Assembly (NCBI GenBank): GCA_937952245.1
Contig: CALFYS010000077.1
Location: 1 to 10,932, forward strand
Direction of reading: 5' to 3'
Length of the DNA stretch: 10,932 nt
Source of the DNA: an uncultured Alphaproteobacteria bacterium
GTDB lineage: Bacteria; Pseudomonadota; Alphaproteobacteria; Puniceispirillales; UBA1172
In this document: positions 1-8,370 of the stretch, one piece after another
Numbering within the stretch: the first letter of the stretch is position 1
Layout of the letters: every line of letters begins with the position of its first letter
Notes under the pieces: model-generated
What the model was told of the DNA's origin: nothing
Database searches by the model: none
Seen by the model: the letters and a program-made list of their open reading frames with translations, nothing else
Made by a program: the position numbers and the translations under genes

Positions 1-641
1 GGCGGTTTTAAGCCTGTGACGTTATCGGCCAAAAGGCTGCGGAAACTGGGGCGGGATTTGATCCGTGAATACCATGTTTTGGCTTCGGGCCAATCCTGCC
101 ATTGCACATCCCCCAAATAATCCACCACCGAAAGTGAAGCCGCGGCATAAAGATCCGCCGATGAAAGTTTAGGCCCTGCCAGCCATTTCCGCCGTTCCGC
201 CAAATGATTGATATATTCCATATGGGCGGAAAGATTGCTTAAAGAGGCGCGGATTGCCGTTGATGATGGCACGCCTTCTCCGGTCAGCCGCCGCATCAAT
301 TTTTCATAGACCAAGGGCGTGATGACCTCACGTTCCACCTTGACCGCAAACCAATCGGTGAGCCGTCTGATTTCAGCTTTCTGGGCAGGGGTGCCGGTGA
401 TCATCGCGCTGTCGGGATAGGCTTCATCAAGATATTCCGTGATCGGCCAGACCCCAACCAAAACCGTGCTGTCATCTTCAACCATCACTGGAACGGTGCT
501 GGCGGGGTTGAGCACCAGGAAGGCTTTTTGCTTTTCCCAATATTCTTCAAGCTTGAGCATGACTTCTAGTTTTCGTTCAGCAAGCATTACACGGCAATAC
601 CGTGAACCTGACGATAACCAGTAATGATGTAAAACACGCAT
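1..641 (-). CDS. Glutathione S-transferase family protein, 3' end cut by window edge
   Basis: I translated this frame by hand: 213 residues are visible, beginning MRVLHHYWLSSGSRYCRVML, and it is still open at base 1. The N-terminal third looks like the thioredoxin fold of GSTs: an opening beta strand, a small-residue loop (SSGSR), a cis-proline-type TVPVM near residue 49, then a helix ending in ITEYLDE. The rest is a helical GST C-terminal domain containing LSSADLYAAA, the usual all-helical N-capping box region. The Glu-Ser pair that normally grips glutathione before that helix is replaced here (VGVWPITEYL), so glutathione chemistry is not assured. In many alphaproteobacteria this GST type precedes queG and ends a few residues after GLKPP, so I infer that little is missing. 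An in-frame ATG at 662 would add seven residues; I prefer 641 because family members start MRVLHH. No good ribosome site is visible. Confidence 0.8.
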   Translation of the reverse strand, partial: MRVLHHYWLSSGSRYCRVMLAERKLEVMLKLEEYWEKQKAFLVLNPASTVPVMVEDDSTVLVGVWPITEYLDEAYPDSAMITGTPAQKAEIRRLTDWFAVKVEREVITPLVYEKLMRRLTGEGVPSSTAIRASLSNLSAHMEYINHLAERRKWLAGPKLSSADLYAAASLSVVDYLGDVQWQDWPEAKTWYSRIKSRPSFRSLLADNVTGLKP

Positions 642-704
642 AAGATGCTCACTAAGCCCCATCAACCACGATGAATAGATGACACACCAACGTGATCAGC
701 TGCC

Positions 705-1217
705 TTATTGCGGGCGGATTGCCCATGGCGGTGTTGGCAAGTCATCACTTTTTTTCGCTGAAACGCTGATCATATGCAAGCGTTCTTCTTCGATATGCGC
801 CAATAAATCGACCTGATCCGATGACAATTTCGTGAAACCAAGCTTGGGATAATAATCACGTTCGCCTGAAACAAAGCAAAAATCCCATGGGCCATTGCGG
901 GCAAGATCAAGGCTTTTCAGCACCAATTCACGGCCAATCCCCTGCCCTCGCAATTCAGGATCAACGGCAAGCGGGCCCAAGAGCAATGATGGCAACCCCG
1001 CGATGGTGATCGGCCAATAACGGATCGACCCCAAAAGATGCCCGGGTTGATGAATATCTTCTGCCACCAAAGACAACTCGGCCACGGGCGCGCCTTCGCG
1101 CAAATGCCAGATGTTGCGTTTCGAATGGCTGGCATCAAAACCCAAACCCATCAGCCGTTCAACTTCATGCTGATCGGCTGATGTTTCTTGTCGTATGGTT
1201 ACCATGGCGGTGGTCAT
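705..1217 (-). CDS. GNAT-family N-acetyltransferase (YhbS-like)
   Basis: This is a 170-residue, single-domain protein of the GCN5-related acetyltransferase fold, which transfers an acetyl group from acetyl-CoA to an amine. The acetyl-CoA pyrophosphate-binding motif A is clear: LGPLAVDPELRGQGIGREL at residues 80-98, with R90-G-Q-G-I-G95 as the Q/RxxGxG/A loop. The C-terminal part has the typical tyrosine-rich YYPKLGF at residues 122-128. The front region (FDASHSKRNIWHLREG) and LLGSIRYWPI resemble YhbS-like proteins common in Alphaproteobacteria; their substrate is unknown to me. The start at 1217 has AAGG ten bases upstream (1228-1231); Met5 is an alternative. It lies 43 bp downstream of gltB on the same strand with no visible terminator between, so it may be expressed with gltDB, although no functional link to glutamate synthesis is established. 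Confidence 0.88.
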   Translation of the reverse strand: MTTAMVTIRQETSADQHEVERLMGLGFDASHSKRNIWHLREGAPVAELSLVAEDIHQPGHLLGSIRYWPITIAGLPSLLLGPLAVDPELRGQGIGRELVLKSLDLARNGPWDFCFVSGERDYYPKLGFTKLSSDQVDLLAHIEEERLHMISVSAKKSDDLPTPPWAIRPQ

Positions 1218-1260
1218 TGAGACATGGCCTTAAATATTCATTTTGGAAAAACTGATCCTA

Positions 1261-4200
1261 TTAGGCAGAAGCCTCATCAATTTCACCATGGGAGACAGGA
1301 TGCGGCAAGGTTTTAATAATTTCAGAAGGGACAACGTGCCAGAATTTAGCCACTTCCCGATCCCAATCCGAAAGAATACGCGCCGCTTGCGGTGAATTGG
1401 TGTGCCGCAAATGATCTTCCAACAAGGCTTTCAGCTCATCCTTCCAATGGTCTTGTTCCAGACGGAACAGGCGCAATGTTTCAGGATTAATCTGATCTTT
1501 GAATGAACCTTCGGCGTCATAGATATACGCCATCCCGCCGGTCATGCCCGCGCCAAAATTGCTGCCAACCTCACCAAGGATCACGACTTTACCGCCGGTC
1601 ATATATTCACAACCATTGGTGCCGCATCCTTCGATAATAGCGGTCGCGCCGGAATTACGAACAGCGAAACGTTCACCGGCTTGTCCGGCGGCAAACAAAT
1701 GCCCCGCGGTCGCACCATAAAGAACGGTATTGCCAATAATCGTGTTATCCTGCGGTGTCAGCACCGATGCCGCCATGGGCCGTAAAGTGATCATACCGCC
1801 AGACAAGCCTTTGCCGACATAGTCATTGGCATCACCCAAAACCTCCAGCTTGACCCCTTGAACGGCGAAAGCCCCCAACGATTGCCCCGCGGAGCCCCGC
1901 AAGCGCACGGTGATGGTTTCAGCCTTCAAGCCGGTCATGCCAAAACGGCGGGTGATATGCGAAGACAAACGTGTGCCAATTGCCCGCTGGGTGTTTTCAA
2001 CATTGTAAGACAATTGCATCCGCTGGCCACGTTCCAACGCATCACGAGCATCCACAACCATCAGGGCATCGAGCGTATCCGGCACTTCATTGCGGCCACT
2101 ATCATCGCCTGAGATTTGATCGCTATTGGCTTGCACCAGAATAGGGTTGAGATCAAGGTCATCAAGCGCGGCGTTACCACGGCTGACCTGTGCCAAAAGA
2201 TCGGTACGGCCGACGATTTCACGAAGGCTCTTAACCCCAAGGCTGGCCAGAATTTCGCGTACTTCTTCCGCCAAATGGGTGAAGAGCTGAACAACTTTTT
2301 CAGGCGTGCCGGTAAACTTTTCCCGCAGGTCTTCACGCTGGGTGCAGACCCCGACTGGGCAGGTGTTGGAATGACACTGGCGCACCATGATACAGCCCAT
2401 GGCGATCAACGCCGATGTGCCAATACCATATTCATCAGCACCCAACATGGCGGCCATGACAATATCACGCCCGGTCTTTAGCCCGCCATCTGTCCGCAAG
2501 ACGACCTTATCGCGAAGGTCATTCATGGTCAGAACCTGATGGACTTCAGAAAGCCCCATTTCCCATGGCAGACCCGCGTGTTTAATAGAAGATTGCGGGC
2601 TTGCGCCTGTACCGCCACCATGGCCTGAAATCAGGATGGTGTCGGCCTTGGCCTTGGCCACGCCAGCAGCGATTGTGCCAATACCGGTGGAGGCCACCAA
2701 TTTCACACAGACCCGCGCATCAGGGTTGATTTGCTTCAGGTCATAGATCAATTGCGCCAAATCTTCGATTGAATAAATATCGTGATGCGGCGGTGGTGAG
2801 ATCAAGGTCACGCCCGGGGTGGAATGGCGCAAACGCGCGATCAGGCTATCGACTTTAATGCCTGGCAATTGCCCGCCTTCCCCTGGCTTCGCGCCTTGGG
2901 CGACTTTAATTTCCAATTCCTGACAATTGTTCAGGTATTCCGCGGTGACCCCGAAACGGCCTGACGCCACCTGCTTAATCGCGCTTGATGGGTTATCACC
3001 ATTATCACGAAGGCTAAATCGTGCTGGGTCTTCCCCACCTTCCCCGCTGTCTGATTTCGCGCCAATTCGGTTCATGGCAATCGACAGGGTTTCATGGGAT
3101 TCAGGGCTTAACGCGCCAAGCGAAATCCCCGGGGAAACCAGTTTCCGGCGAATTTTGGTGATGCTTTCCACTTCATCAAGGTCAATCGCTTTATGCCCTT
3201 CGGTGAAGTCCAGCAAATCCCGCAAATTAACAGGGCCTGCTTTATACACTTTGGATGTGTAATTTTTCCAGCTGTCGTAACTGCCGGTATCGCAAGCGTG
3301 CTGCATGGAATGGATGACATCAGCGTCAAAAGCATGAGCTTCGCCTGATTTTCTGAAGCGGAAGAACCCGCCCACGGGCAGAATAATCTTATCAACCGCC
3401 CACGCTTCATCATGGATGGCCTTTAACTGGCTTTCAATGCCCGACAGACCCAATCCTGAAACACGTGAGGTCATGGGCGGGAAATATTTGGAGACCAATG
3501 ACCGCGACAGGCCAAGGGCTTCAAAATTATAACCGCCGCGATAAGACGACAGCACCGAAATGCCCATTTTGGACATGATCTTCAGCAGGCCGTTTTCAAT
3601 CGCCTTGCGATAATTGCTGACCGCGTCTTCAAGGCTGATATTCGGGATGAGCCCCCGCTGATGTCGATCCGCAATCGCTTGTTCCGCCATCCATGGGTTG
3701 ACGGTGGTCGCCCCGACCCCCATCAGCACGGCAAAGTGATGAACATCAAGGCATTCACCTGACGCCACATTGATGGAAGCAAATGTCCGCAACTGTTTCC
3801 GCACCAAATGGGCATGAACCGCGCCAGCCGCCAGAATAGACGGGATCGCCATCCGTTCATCGGATGTGTTGTAATCCACCAGCATGATATGTTCCGCGCC
3901 GCCACGAACCGCGTCTTCGGCATCACGTTCAATACGGTCCAACGCCGCCGCCAAATGATCATCACCATTCGGGGTGAAAGTTGCATCAATCGAAACCGCT
4001 TTATCGCCCAACCACGCGTTCAACGCGTTAAATTCAGACGAATTCAAGACCGGTGATTTCAACAACAGATGGTCGCATTGGTCAGGGGCTTCATCCAAGA
4101 TATTGCCCAAATTGCCAAGCCGTGTCCCCAGCGTCATGACATGACGTTCCCGCAACGAGTCAATCGGCGGGTTTGTCACCTGTGAGAAATTCTGGCGGAA

Positions 4201-5814
4201 GAAATGATGCAAGCCGCGATAACGGTTTGAAAGCACCGCCAAAGGCGTGTCATCCCCCATAGAACCGGTGGCTTCTTTGCCGCCTTCTGCCATGGGTTGC
4301 AACAGCAATTCCATATCTTCCAATGTCCAGCCTGCTGAATATTGACGGCGGCGCAGGTCATCAACCTCCATGGCCTGCATCTGATGGTCACCCGCATAGG
4401 CAGTCAGGTCATCCATAATCCGTGACCGGCCGAGCCATTCGCCCCAATTGCGGCGAGAAACCAAGGCTTCTTTTAATTCCGCGTCATGATAAAGCTTACC
4501 TTCAGCCAGATTGACGCCAATCATCTCCCCCGGGCCCAAACGGCTTTTTTCAATAATGCCGCTTTCTTCGAGATGGACCATCCCGGTTTCAGACCCCGCC
4601 AACAGAAGGTTGTTATCCGTCACCGCGATCCGCATGGGGCGCAAGCCGTTTCGGTCAACCGAGGCCACCACCCAATTGCCAGCAACCGCCGCCAAAGCGG
4701 CAGGGCCATCCCACGGTTCCATCACCGCGTTGCAATAGCCATAGAGATCGCGCAATTCTTGCGGGGCTTCCGGTGAGATGGCTTCCGGCACCAGCATGGT
4801 TTTGACCATCGGCAAATCACGCCCACCATGGAGCATGACTTCAAAAACAGTATCAAGCGCCGCGCTATCGGATGCGCCGTTTTCAATAATCGGCTTCAAA
4901 TGATGCACATCATCACCAAACAATGGTGAGCTCATGCGGTCTTCATGGCAGAGCATCCAATTGCGGTTGCCGCGCAGGGTGTTGATCTCCCCATTATGCG
5001 CCAGCACACGGAACGGCTGTGCCAATTTCCATGTTGGGAATGTATTGGTGGAATAACGCTGGTGATAAAGCGCAAAACGCGAGACAAAACGTTCATCCAG
5101 CAAATCCGGATAAAACGCGGTCACCTGTTCGGCCAAGAACATCCCTTTATAAATGATGGACTGGCTGGAGAAGGAACAGAGATAAAATTCAGAAATACGT
5201 TCGGCGTTAATCGCGTTTTCGATCTTACGGCGGACGACATAAAGCTGGCGTTCGGCTGTTTCCGCATCAATCTTGCCGTCATCCTGCGGCATGGAGAACA
5301 TGATCTGTTCAATTTCAGGGCGGGTCGCGTTCGCCTTGGTGCCGATAATTGAGACATCAACAGGCACCTGACGCCAACCGTAAATCCGGTAACCCGCGTT
5401 CAGCACTTCTTCTTCGACAATACAGCGGCACCGTTCTTGGGCGGCCATATCCGTCCGCGGCAAGAACACCATGCCCACCGCCAAACGGCCATCATCAATA
5501 TCATGGCCAGTTCGGGCGATATGCCCACGGAAGAAATCAAGCGGAATTTCAAGATGAATTCCCGCGCCATCACCTGTTTTGCCATCAGCATCCACCGCCC
5601 CGCGATGCCAAATGGCTTGCAGGGCTTCAATGCCTTTTTCCACGACTTCACGGCTGGGCTTGCCATCAATGGCGGCAACAAGACCAACACCACAGGCGTC
5701 ATGTTCCATTTCAGGTGAATACACACCAGCGGCGGTCAATCGGTCTTCCATAGCCTTGCGGCGTGCCAACCAAGCGGCACCGGATAGAGATGTTTTTGCG
5801 TTCATTTCAGTCAT
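1261..5814 (-). CDS. gltB: Glutamate synthase (NADPH) large (alpha) subunit
   Basis: At 1517 residues this has the full length of bacterial GltB. It hydrolyses glutamine and passes the ammonia to 2-oxoglutarate, giving glutamate. The class II glutaminase domain starts at Cys41 (ACGVGLVA), which would be the catalytic N-terminal Cys after removal of a 40-residue propeptide; its HNGEINTLRGN motif is at 273-283. A central linking domain follows. The FMN synthase domain (about 840-1220) contains SDSGEGGEDPARF near 921-933 and GHGGGTG at 1064-1070. The 3Fe-4S cluster cysteines are C1141, C1147 and C1152 (Cx5Cx4C); subtracting the propeptide places them where the Azospirillum enzyme has them. The C-terminal part holds the glycine-rich GXGXG beta-helix domain. 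The start is supported by GGAGA six bases upstream. It follows gltD by 21 bp, forming one operon. I see no truncation or missing key residue. Confidence 0.98.
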   Translation of the reverse strand: MTEMNAKTSLSGAAWLARRKAMEDRLTAAGVYSPEMEHDACGVGLVAAIDGKPSREVVEKGIEALQAIWHRGAVDADGKTGDGAGIHLEIPLDFFRGHIARTGHDIDDGRLAVGMVFLPRTDMAAQERCRCIVEEEVLNAGYRIYGWRQVPVDVSIIGTKANATRPEIEQIMFSMPQDDGKIDAETAERQLYVVRRKIENAINAERISEFYLCSFSSQSIIYKGMFLAEQVTAFYPDLLDERFVSRFALYHQRYSTNTFPTWKLAQPFRVLAHNGEINTLRGNRNWMLCHEDRMSSPLFGDDVHHLKPIIENGASDSAALDTVFEVMLHGGRDLPMVKTMLVPEAISPEAPQELRDLYGYCNAVMEPWDGPAALAAVAGNWVVASVDRNGLRPMRIAVTDNNLLLAGSETGMVHLEESGIIEKSRLGPGEMIGVNLAEGKLYHDAELKEALVSRRNWGEWLGRSRIMDDLTAYAGDHQMQAMEVDDLRRRQYSAGWTLEDMELLLQPMAEGGKEATGSMGDDTPLAVLSNRYRGLHHFFRQNFSQVTNPPIDSLRERHVMTLGTRLGNLGNILDEAPDQCDHLLLKSPVLNSSEFNALNAWLGDKAVSIDATFTPNGDDHLAAALDRIERDAEDAVRGGAEHIMLVDYNTSDERMAIPSILAAGAVHAHLVRKQLRTFASINVASGECLDVHHFAVLMGVGATTVNPWMAEQAIADRHQRGLIPNISLEDAVSNYRKAIENGLLKIMSKMGISVLSSYRGGYNFEALGLSRSLVSKYFPPMTSRVSGLGLSGIESQLKAIHDEAWAVDKIILPVGGFFRFRKSGEAHAFDADVIHSMQHACDTGSYDSWKNYTSKVYKAGPVNLRDLLDFTEGHKAIDLDEVESITKIRRKLVSPGISLGALSPESHETLSIAMNRIGAKSDSGEGGEDPARFSLRDNGDNPSSAIKQVASGRFGVTAEYLNNCQELEIKVAQGAKPGEGGQLPGIKVDSLIARLRHSTPGVTLISPPPHHDIYSIEDLAQLIYDLKQINPDARVCVKLVASTGIGTIAAGVAKAKADTILISGHGGGTGASPQSSIKHAGLPWEMGLSEVHQVLTMNDLRDKVVLRTDGGLKTGRDIVMAAMLGADEYGIGTSALIAMGCIMVRQCHSNTCPVGVCTQREDLREKFTGTPEKVVQLFTHLAEEVREILASLGVKSLREIVGRTDLLAQVSRGNAALDDLDLNPILVQANSDQISGDDSGRNEVPDTLDALMVVDARDALERGQRMQLSYNVENTQRAIGTRLSSHITRRFGMTGLKAETITVRLRGSAGQSLGAFAVQGVKLEVLGDANDYVGKGLSGGMITLRPMAASVLTPQDNTIIGNTVLYGATAGHLFAAGQAGERFAVRNSGATAIIEGCGTNGCEYMTGGKVVILGEVGSNFGAGMTGGMAYIYDAEGSFKDQINPETLRLFRLEQDHWKDELKALLEDHLRHTNSPQAARILSDWDREVAKFWHVVPSEIIKTLPHPVSHGEIDEASA

Positions 5815-5820
5815 CTGATG

Positions 5821-5825
5821 TCTCC
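5821..5825 (-). promoter_or_regulatory. Ribosome binding site of gltB
   Basis: On the minus strand GGAGA lies in the 21-bp gap between the gltD stop codon and the gltB ATG, six bases before the ATG. It supports the start at 5814 over the internal Met4 and indicates independent initiation on a shared gltDB message. Confidence 0.75.
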
Positions 5826-5835
5826 AATTGATCGC

Positions 5836-7278
5836 TTAAGACGCGAGCTTGTCTGTTCCAGCGGCTTTCGCCTTCAACCATTGGTCAATGCGGTCAGCGG
5901 CGTCTTGACCATCACGAACCGCCCAAACCACCAAGGATGCCCCGCGGACAATATCACCAGCGGCAAAAACACCATCAATGCTGGTCATCATCGACCGCCA
6001 GTCGATTTGGATAGTACCCCAACGTGATGTTTTAAGGCGCGGTTCATGGAACATTTCCGGCAGGTTTTCAGGGTCAAAACCAAGGGCTTTGATCACCATA
6101 TCCGCTTTCATTTCATAGCCTGAACCTTCGATGGCTTGCGGCACACGGCGGCCTGTGGCATCGGGCTGACCCAAGTGAATTTTGGAACAGCGCACGGCTT
6201 CAACCGCGCCATCACCCGCAAAGCCATCAGGCTGAGTCAGCCATTCAAAGACCACGCCTTCTTCTTCGGCGTTCATCACTTCACGGACAGACCCTGGCAT
6301 ATTGGCGCGGTCACGGCGATAAACACAGGTCACGCTGGCGGCATCTTGGCGAATGGCCGTCCGCACACAATCCATGGCGGTATCACCGCCGCCAATCACA
6401 ACGATATTCTTGCCGGTGGCGGTATAGCTCTGGCTATCCGCGTCGCTCATCTGATCGCCCAGCCCCATGCGGTTGGAGGCGGTCAGGTAATCAAGGGCGG
6501 GGATAATGCCGCCCAAATCATTGCCATCGGCTTCAATTTCACGGGCTTTGTAAACACCGGTTGCGATCAACACCGCGTCATGCTTGGCTTTCAGATCAGC
6601 AAAACTGATGTCTTCACCAATCGCGCAATTCATGGTGAAGGTGACGCCAGCGTCACGAAGCAATTGTTCGCGCCGTTCCACCACGTGCTTTTCCAGTTTA
6701 AACCCGGGGATGCCATAAATCAGCAACCCGCCAACACGATCATAGCGGTCATAAATTTCAACCTGATAGCCGCGACGGCGCAATTTATCAGCGGCGGCAA
6801 GACCAGCCGGCCCTGCGCCAATGATGCCAATGCTTTCCGGGCGTTCTTGACGCGGCACAGGCGGCTTGACCCAACCGTTTTCAAAAGCGGTTTCCGTGAT
6901 ATGCTTTTCAACCGCGCCAATGGTGACGCTTTCAAAGCCTTTTTCGATGACACAATTGCCTTCACAAAGGCGATCTTGAGGGCAAATCCGCCCACAAATT
7001 TCAGGGAAACTGTTGGTTGCTGAGGAAACTTCCCACGCTTCTTCCATGCGGCCTTCGGCGGTCAGCATCAACCAATCGGGGATATTGTTATGCAACGGGC
7101 AATTTGTCTGGCAGAAGGGCACGCCGCATTGCGAACAACGGGAGGCTTGTTCCTTGGCCTTTTCTTCTGAAAATGCTGCATAGATTTCATCAAAATCTTC
7201 TTTACGCACATCTGCTTCACGCTTTTTCGGCATGGCTTTGTCTGTGCGAATAAATTGGAGCATTCGATCCGTTGTCAT
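5836..7278 (-). CDS. gltD: Glutamate synthase (NADPH) small (beta) subunit
   Basis: This 480-residue protein supplies electrons to GltB: it oxidises NADPH through FAD and passes electrons on through iron-sulfur clusters. The N-terminal cysteine-rich domain has C48, C51, C56, C60 and C95, C99, C105, C109, the pattern that binds two 4Fe-4S clusters in this family. The FAD-binding Rossmann motif GIIGAGPAGL is at 151-160, the NADPH-binding VVIGGGDTAMD at 293-303, and the closing FAD motif VFAAGDIVRG at 437-446. Length and domain order are normal for GltD. The start is backed by a strong GGAGG (7288-7292) nine bases upstream. Here gltD comes first in the transcript, the reverse of the E. coli gltB-gltD order. 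Homologous FAD/NADPH modules exist in dihydropyrimidine dehydrogenase and other GltD-like proteins, but the adjacent gltB makes the assignment firm. Confidence 0.97.
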   Translation of the reverse strand: MTTDRMLQFIRTDKAMPKKREADVRKEDFDEIYAAFSEEKAKEQASRCSQCGVPFCQTNCPLHNNIPDWLMLTAEGRMEEAWEVSSATNSFPEICGRICPQDRLCEGNCVIEKGFESVTIGAVEKHITETAFENGWVKPPVPRQERPESIGIIGAGPAGLAAADKLRRRGYQVEIYDRYDRVGGLLIYGIPGFKLEKHVVERREQLLRDAGVTFTMNCAIGEDISFADLKAKHDAVLIATGVYKAREIEADGNDLGGIIPALDYLTASNRMGLGDQMSDADSQSYTATGKNIVVIGGGDTAMDCVRTAIRQDAASVTCVYRRDRANMPGSVREVMNAEEEGVVFEWLTQPDGFAGDGAVEAVRCSKIHLGQPDATGRRVPQAIEGSGYEMKADMVIKALGFDPENLPEMFHEPRLKTSRWGTIQIDWRSMMTSIDGVFAAGDIVRGASLVVWAVRDGQDAADRIDQWLKAKAAGTDKLAS

Positions 7279-7287
7279 TGTCTTACC

Positions 7288-7292
7288 CCTCC
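7288..7292 (-). promoter_or_regulatory. Ribosome binding site of gltD
   Basis: GGAGG on the minus strand, nine bases before the ATG at 7278. It is a close match to the anti-Shine-Dalgarno complement and fixes the gltD start. Confidence 0.8.
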
Positions 7293-7360
7293 ACGGTGGG
7301 TGTGTTCTTTTTGCGATGACCTGTTATTGGGAAACTATTCTGGAACATAAATTCAACTGA

Positions 7361-7389
7361 TTCATAGGCCAGATTTGATAAAAGGTCAA
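7361..7389 (-). promoter_or_regulatory. Candidate sigma-70-type promoter of gltDB
   Basis: On the minus strand a -35-like TTGACC (7384-7389, five of six consensus bases) is followed after exactly 17 bp by a -10-like TATGAA (7361-7366, four of six). Transcription would start near 7354, giving a leader of about 75 bases before gltD. The -10 overlaps a GANTC sequence (7359-7363), the target of the alphaproteobacterial methylase CcrM. The promoter was found by eye and is not experimentally supported. Confidence 0.5.
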
Positions 7390-7427
7390 CATTATTAACC
7401 TATATTATTCCATCCCTTCGTCAAGAT

Positions 7428-7466
7428 ATAGGGCAATTTGGCAAATTACGCAATTGCAATCCCTAT
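7428..7466. repeat. Hyphenated inverted repeat with GCAATT copies, possible operator
   Basis: ATAGGG (7428-7433) and CCCTAT (7461-7466) form a six-base inverted pair around 27 bp. Inside are GCAATT (7433-7438), GCAAATT (7441-7447) and GCAATT (7450-7455), the last within the palindrome GCAATTGC (7450-7457). The block lies upstream of both candidate promoters, where an activator could bind. No known regulator motif was recognised, and short AT-rich matches of this size can arise by chance. Confidence 0.3.
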
Positions 7467-7488
7467 TTAGTCTCATATCGGAACTATA

Positions 7489-7517
7489 TTGAGCCTTTCA
7501 AACAGGATGATTAATAT
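7489..7517 (+). promoter_or_regulatory. Candidate promoter of uppP
   Basis: TTGAGC (7489-7494, four of six) and TAATAT (7512-7517, four of six) are separated by 17 bp. The start would be near 7525, about 48 bases before the uppP ATG. The match is moderate; AT-rich sequence makes chance matches likely. Confidence 0.35.
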
Positions 7518-7572
7518 TGAACATCGTCATGAAATCAGGTTAAGTATTTTTACATAATAAAGAGAAGCCCCC

Positions 7573-8370
7573 ATGACCGAGCAGATTATCCTCATTGCCA
7601 TTATCCAAGGCATTACTGAATTTCTGCCGATTTCGTCGTCTGGTCATTTGATCCTATTGCATGGCGTCACCAGTTATGATGACCAAGGGCTGGCCATGGA
7701 TGTGGCAGTTCATGTCGGCACGGTCTTTGCCGTGATTATCTACAATTGGCGTGATTTGATGCAAATGGCCAGCAGCCTGTTGACCTTTGGCAAAAGCCAC
7801 CGTGACAAATTAGGGGTTACCGTTTCCGCCCTTGTGGCGACAATACCGGTGGTGATCGCTGGCTATATCCTCAATCAATATGACGGCGCGATTGATTTGC
7901 TCCGCAATGTTGAGGTGATCGCTTGGGCGACCTTATTGTTCGGCATTCTTTTAGGGGTTGCTGACCGCAGTAAAGGCCGCCGCCGCTTTGTCACCACCAA
8001 TTTCGGTGATGCGATTGTGATCGGTCTGGCGCAGGTGCTGGCCTTGATCCCCGGCACCAGCCGCGCGGGCATCACCATGACCGCCGCCCGTGGCATGGGG
8101 TTGAGCCACCGCGCCGCCGCTCGCTTTTCGATGATCCTGTCTATTCCCGTGATTTTGGGGTCAGGATTGCTCAAAGGGATGGATGTTTTCGCCCGTGATG
8201 GCGCCATGGCCTTTGCCCCGCTGATCTTGGGGGCGGTCTTGGCCTTTATCATTGCCCTTATTTCCATCGGGGCCATGATGGCGATTATTCAGCGCGTTGG
8301 CTTTATGCCTTTTGTGATTTACCGCGTTATCCTTGGGCTGGTCTTGCTCGGTACAGTTTATCTGGTTTAA
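7573..8370 (+). CDS. uppP: Undecaprenyl-diphosphatase (UppP/BacA)
   Basis: This 265-residue integral membrane protein removes a phosphate from undecaprenyl diphosphate, regenerating the lipid carrier for peptidoglycan and other envelope polymers; in other bacteria extra copies give bacitracin resistance. Both family signatures are present. The first is the (E/Q)xxxE box as Q12-G-I-T-E16 followed by FLPISSSGH with His25. The second is PGTSRAGITMT at residues 160-170 with Arg164, matching the PGxSRSxxT motif. Several hydrophobic segments follow, including AVHVGTVFAVIIY, TLLFGILLGVA and the last two before the C-terminus, as expected for a multi-pass protein. The length is normal. AGAGAAG (7561-7567) five bases before the ATG is an acceptable ribosome site. 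The gene is divergent from gltD and convergent with the SDR gene, so it is probably transcribed alone. Confidence 0.96.
   Translation: MTEQIILIAIIQGITEFLPISSSGHLILLHGVTSYDDQGLAMDVAVHVGTVFAVIIYNWRDLMQMASSLLTFGKSHRDKLGVTVSALVATIPVVIAGYILNQYDGAIDLLRNVEVIAWATLLFGILLGVADRSKGRRRFVTTNFGDAIVIGLAQVLALIPGTSRAGITMTAARGMGLSHRAAARFSMILSIPVILGSGLLKGMDVFARDGAMAFAPLILGAVLAFIIALISIGAMMAIIQRVGFMPFVIYRVILGLVLLGTVYLV

Larger units (their letters stand above)
7279..7572. other. Divergent intergenic region between gltD and uppP
   Basis: This 294-bp stretch is clearly richer in A and T than the genes on either side and has no plausible ORF. It holds a candidate promoter for each direction. It also holds three GCAATT/GCAAATT copies (7433-7455), a split inverted repeat ATAGGG/CCCTAT (7428-7433 and 7461-7466) and a GANTC site at 7359-7363. 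No riboswitch-like fold or terminator is evident. Confidence 0.7.

Noticed and set aside
439..624. Short plus-strand frame at the 5' end of the GST gene
   Set aside because: Low-complexity Ser/Thr-rich product, antisense to the GST reading frame, which shows family motifs.
642..704. Terminator or separate promoter between the GNAT and GST genes
   Set aside because: Only small palindromes (CAGCTG, TGATCA) are present; no hairpin with a U-tract and no convincing -35/-10 pair.
6136..7023. A 295-codon open frame on the plus strand opposite gltD
   Set aside because: It lies wholly antisense to gltD, whose cysteine and nucleotide-binding motifs are intact. Its translation is rich in His, Ala and Asn with no recognisable domain, as expected for a complementary-strand shadow.
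7340..7366. Possible sigma-54 promoter (TGGCC...TTG) upstream of gltD
   Set aside because: The GG and GC doublets are not at the required ten-base spacing, and the sigma-70-type match nearby is better.
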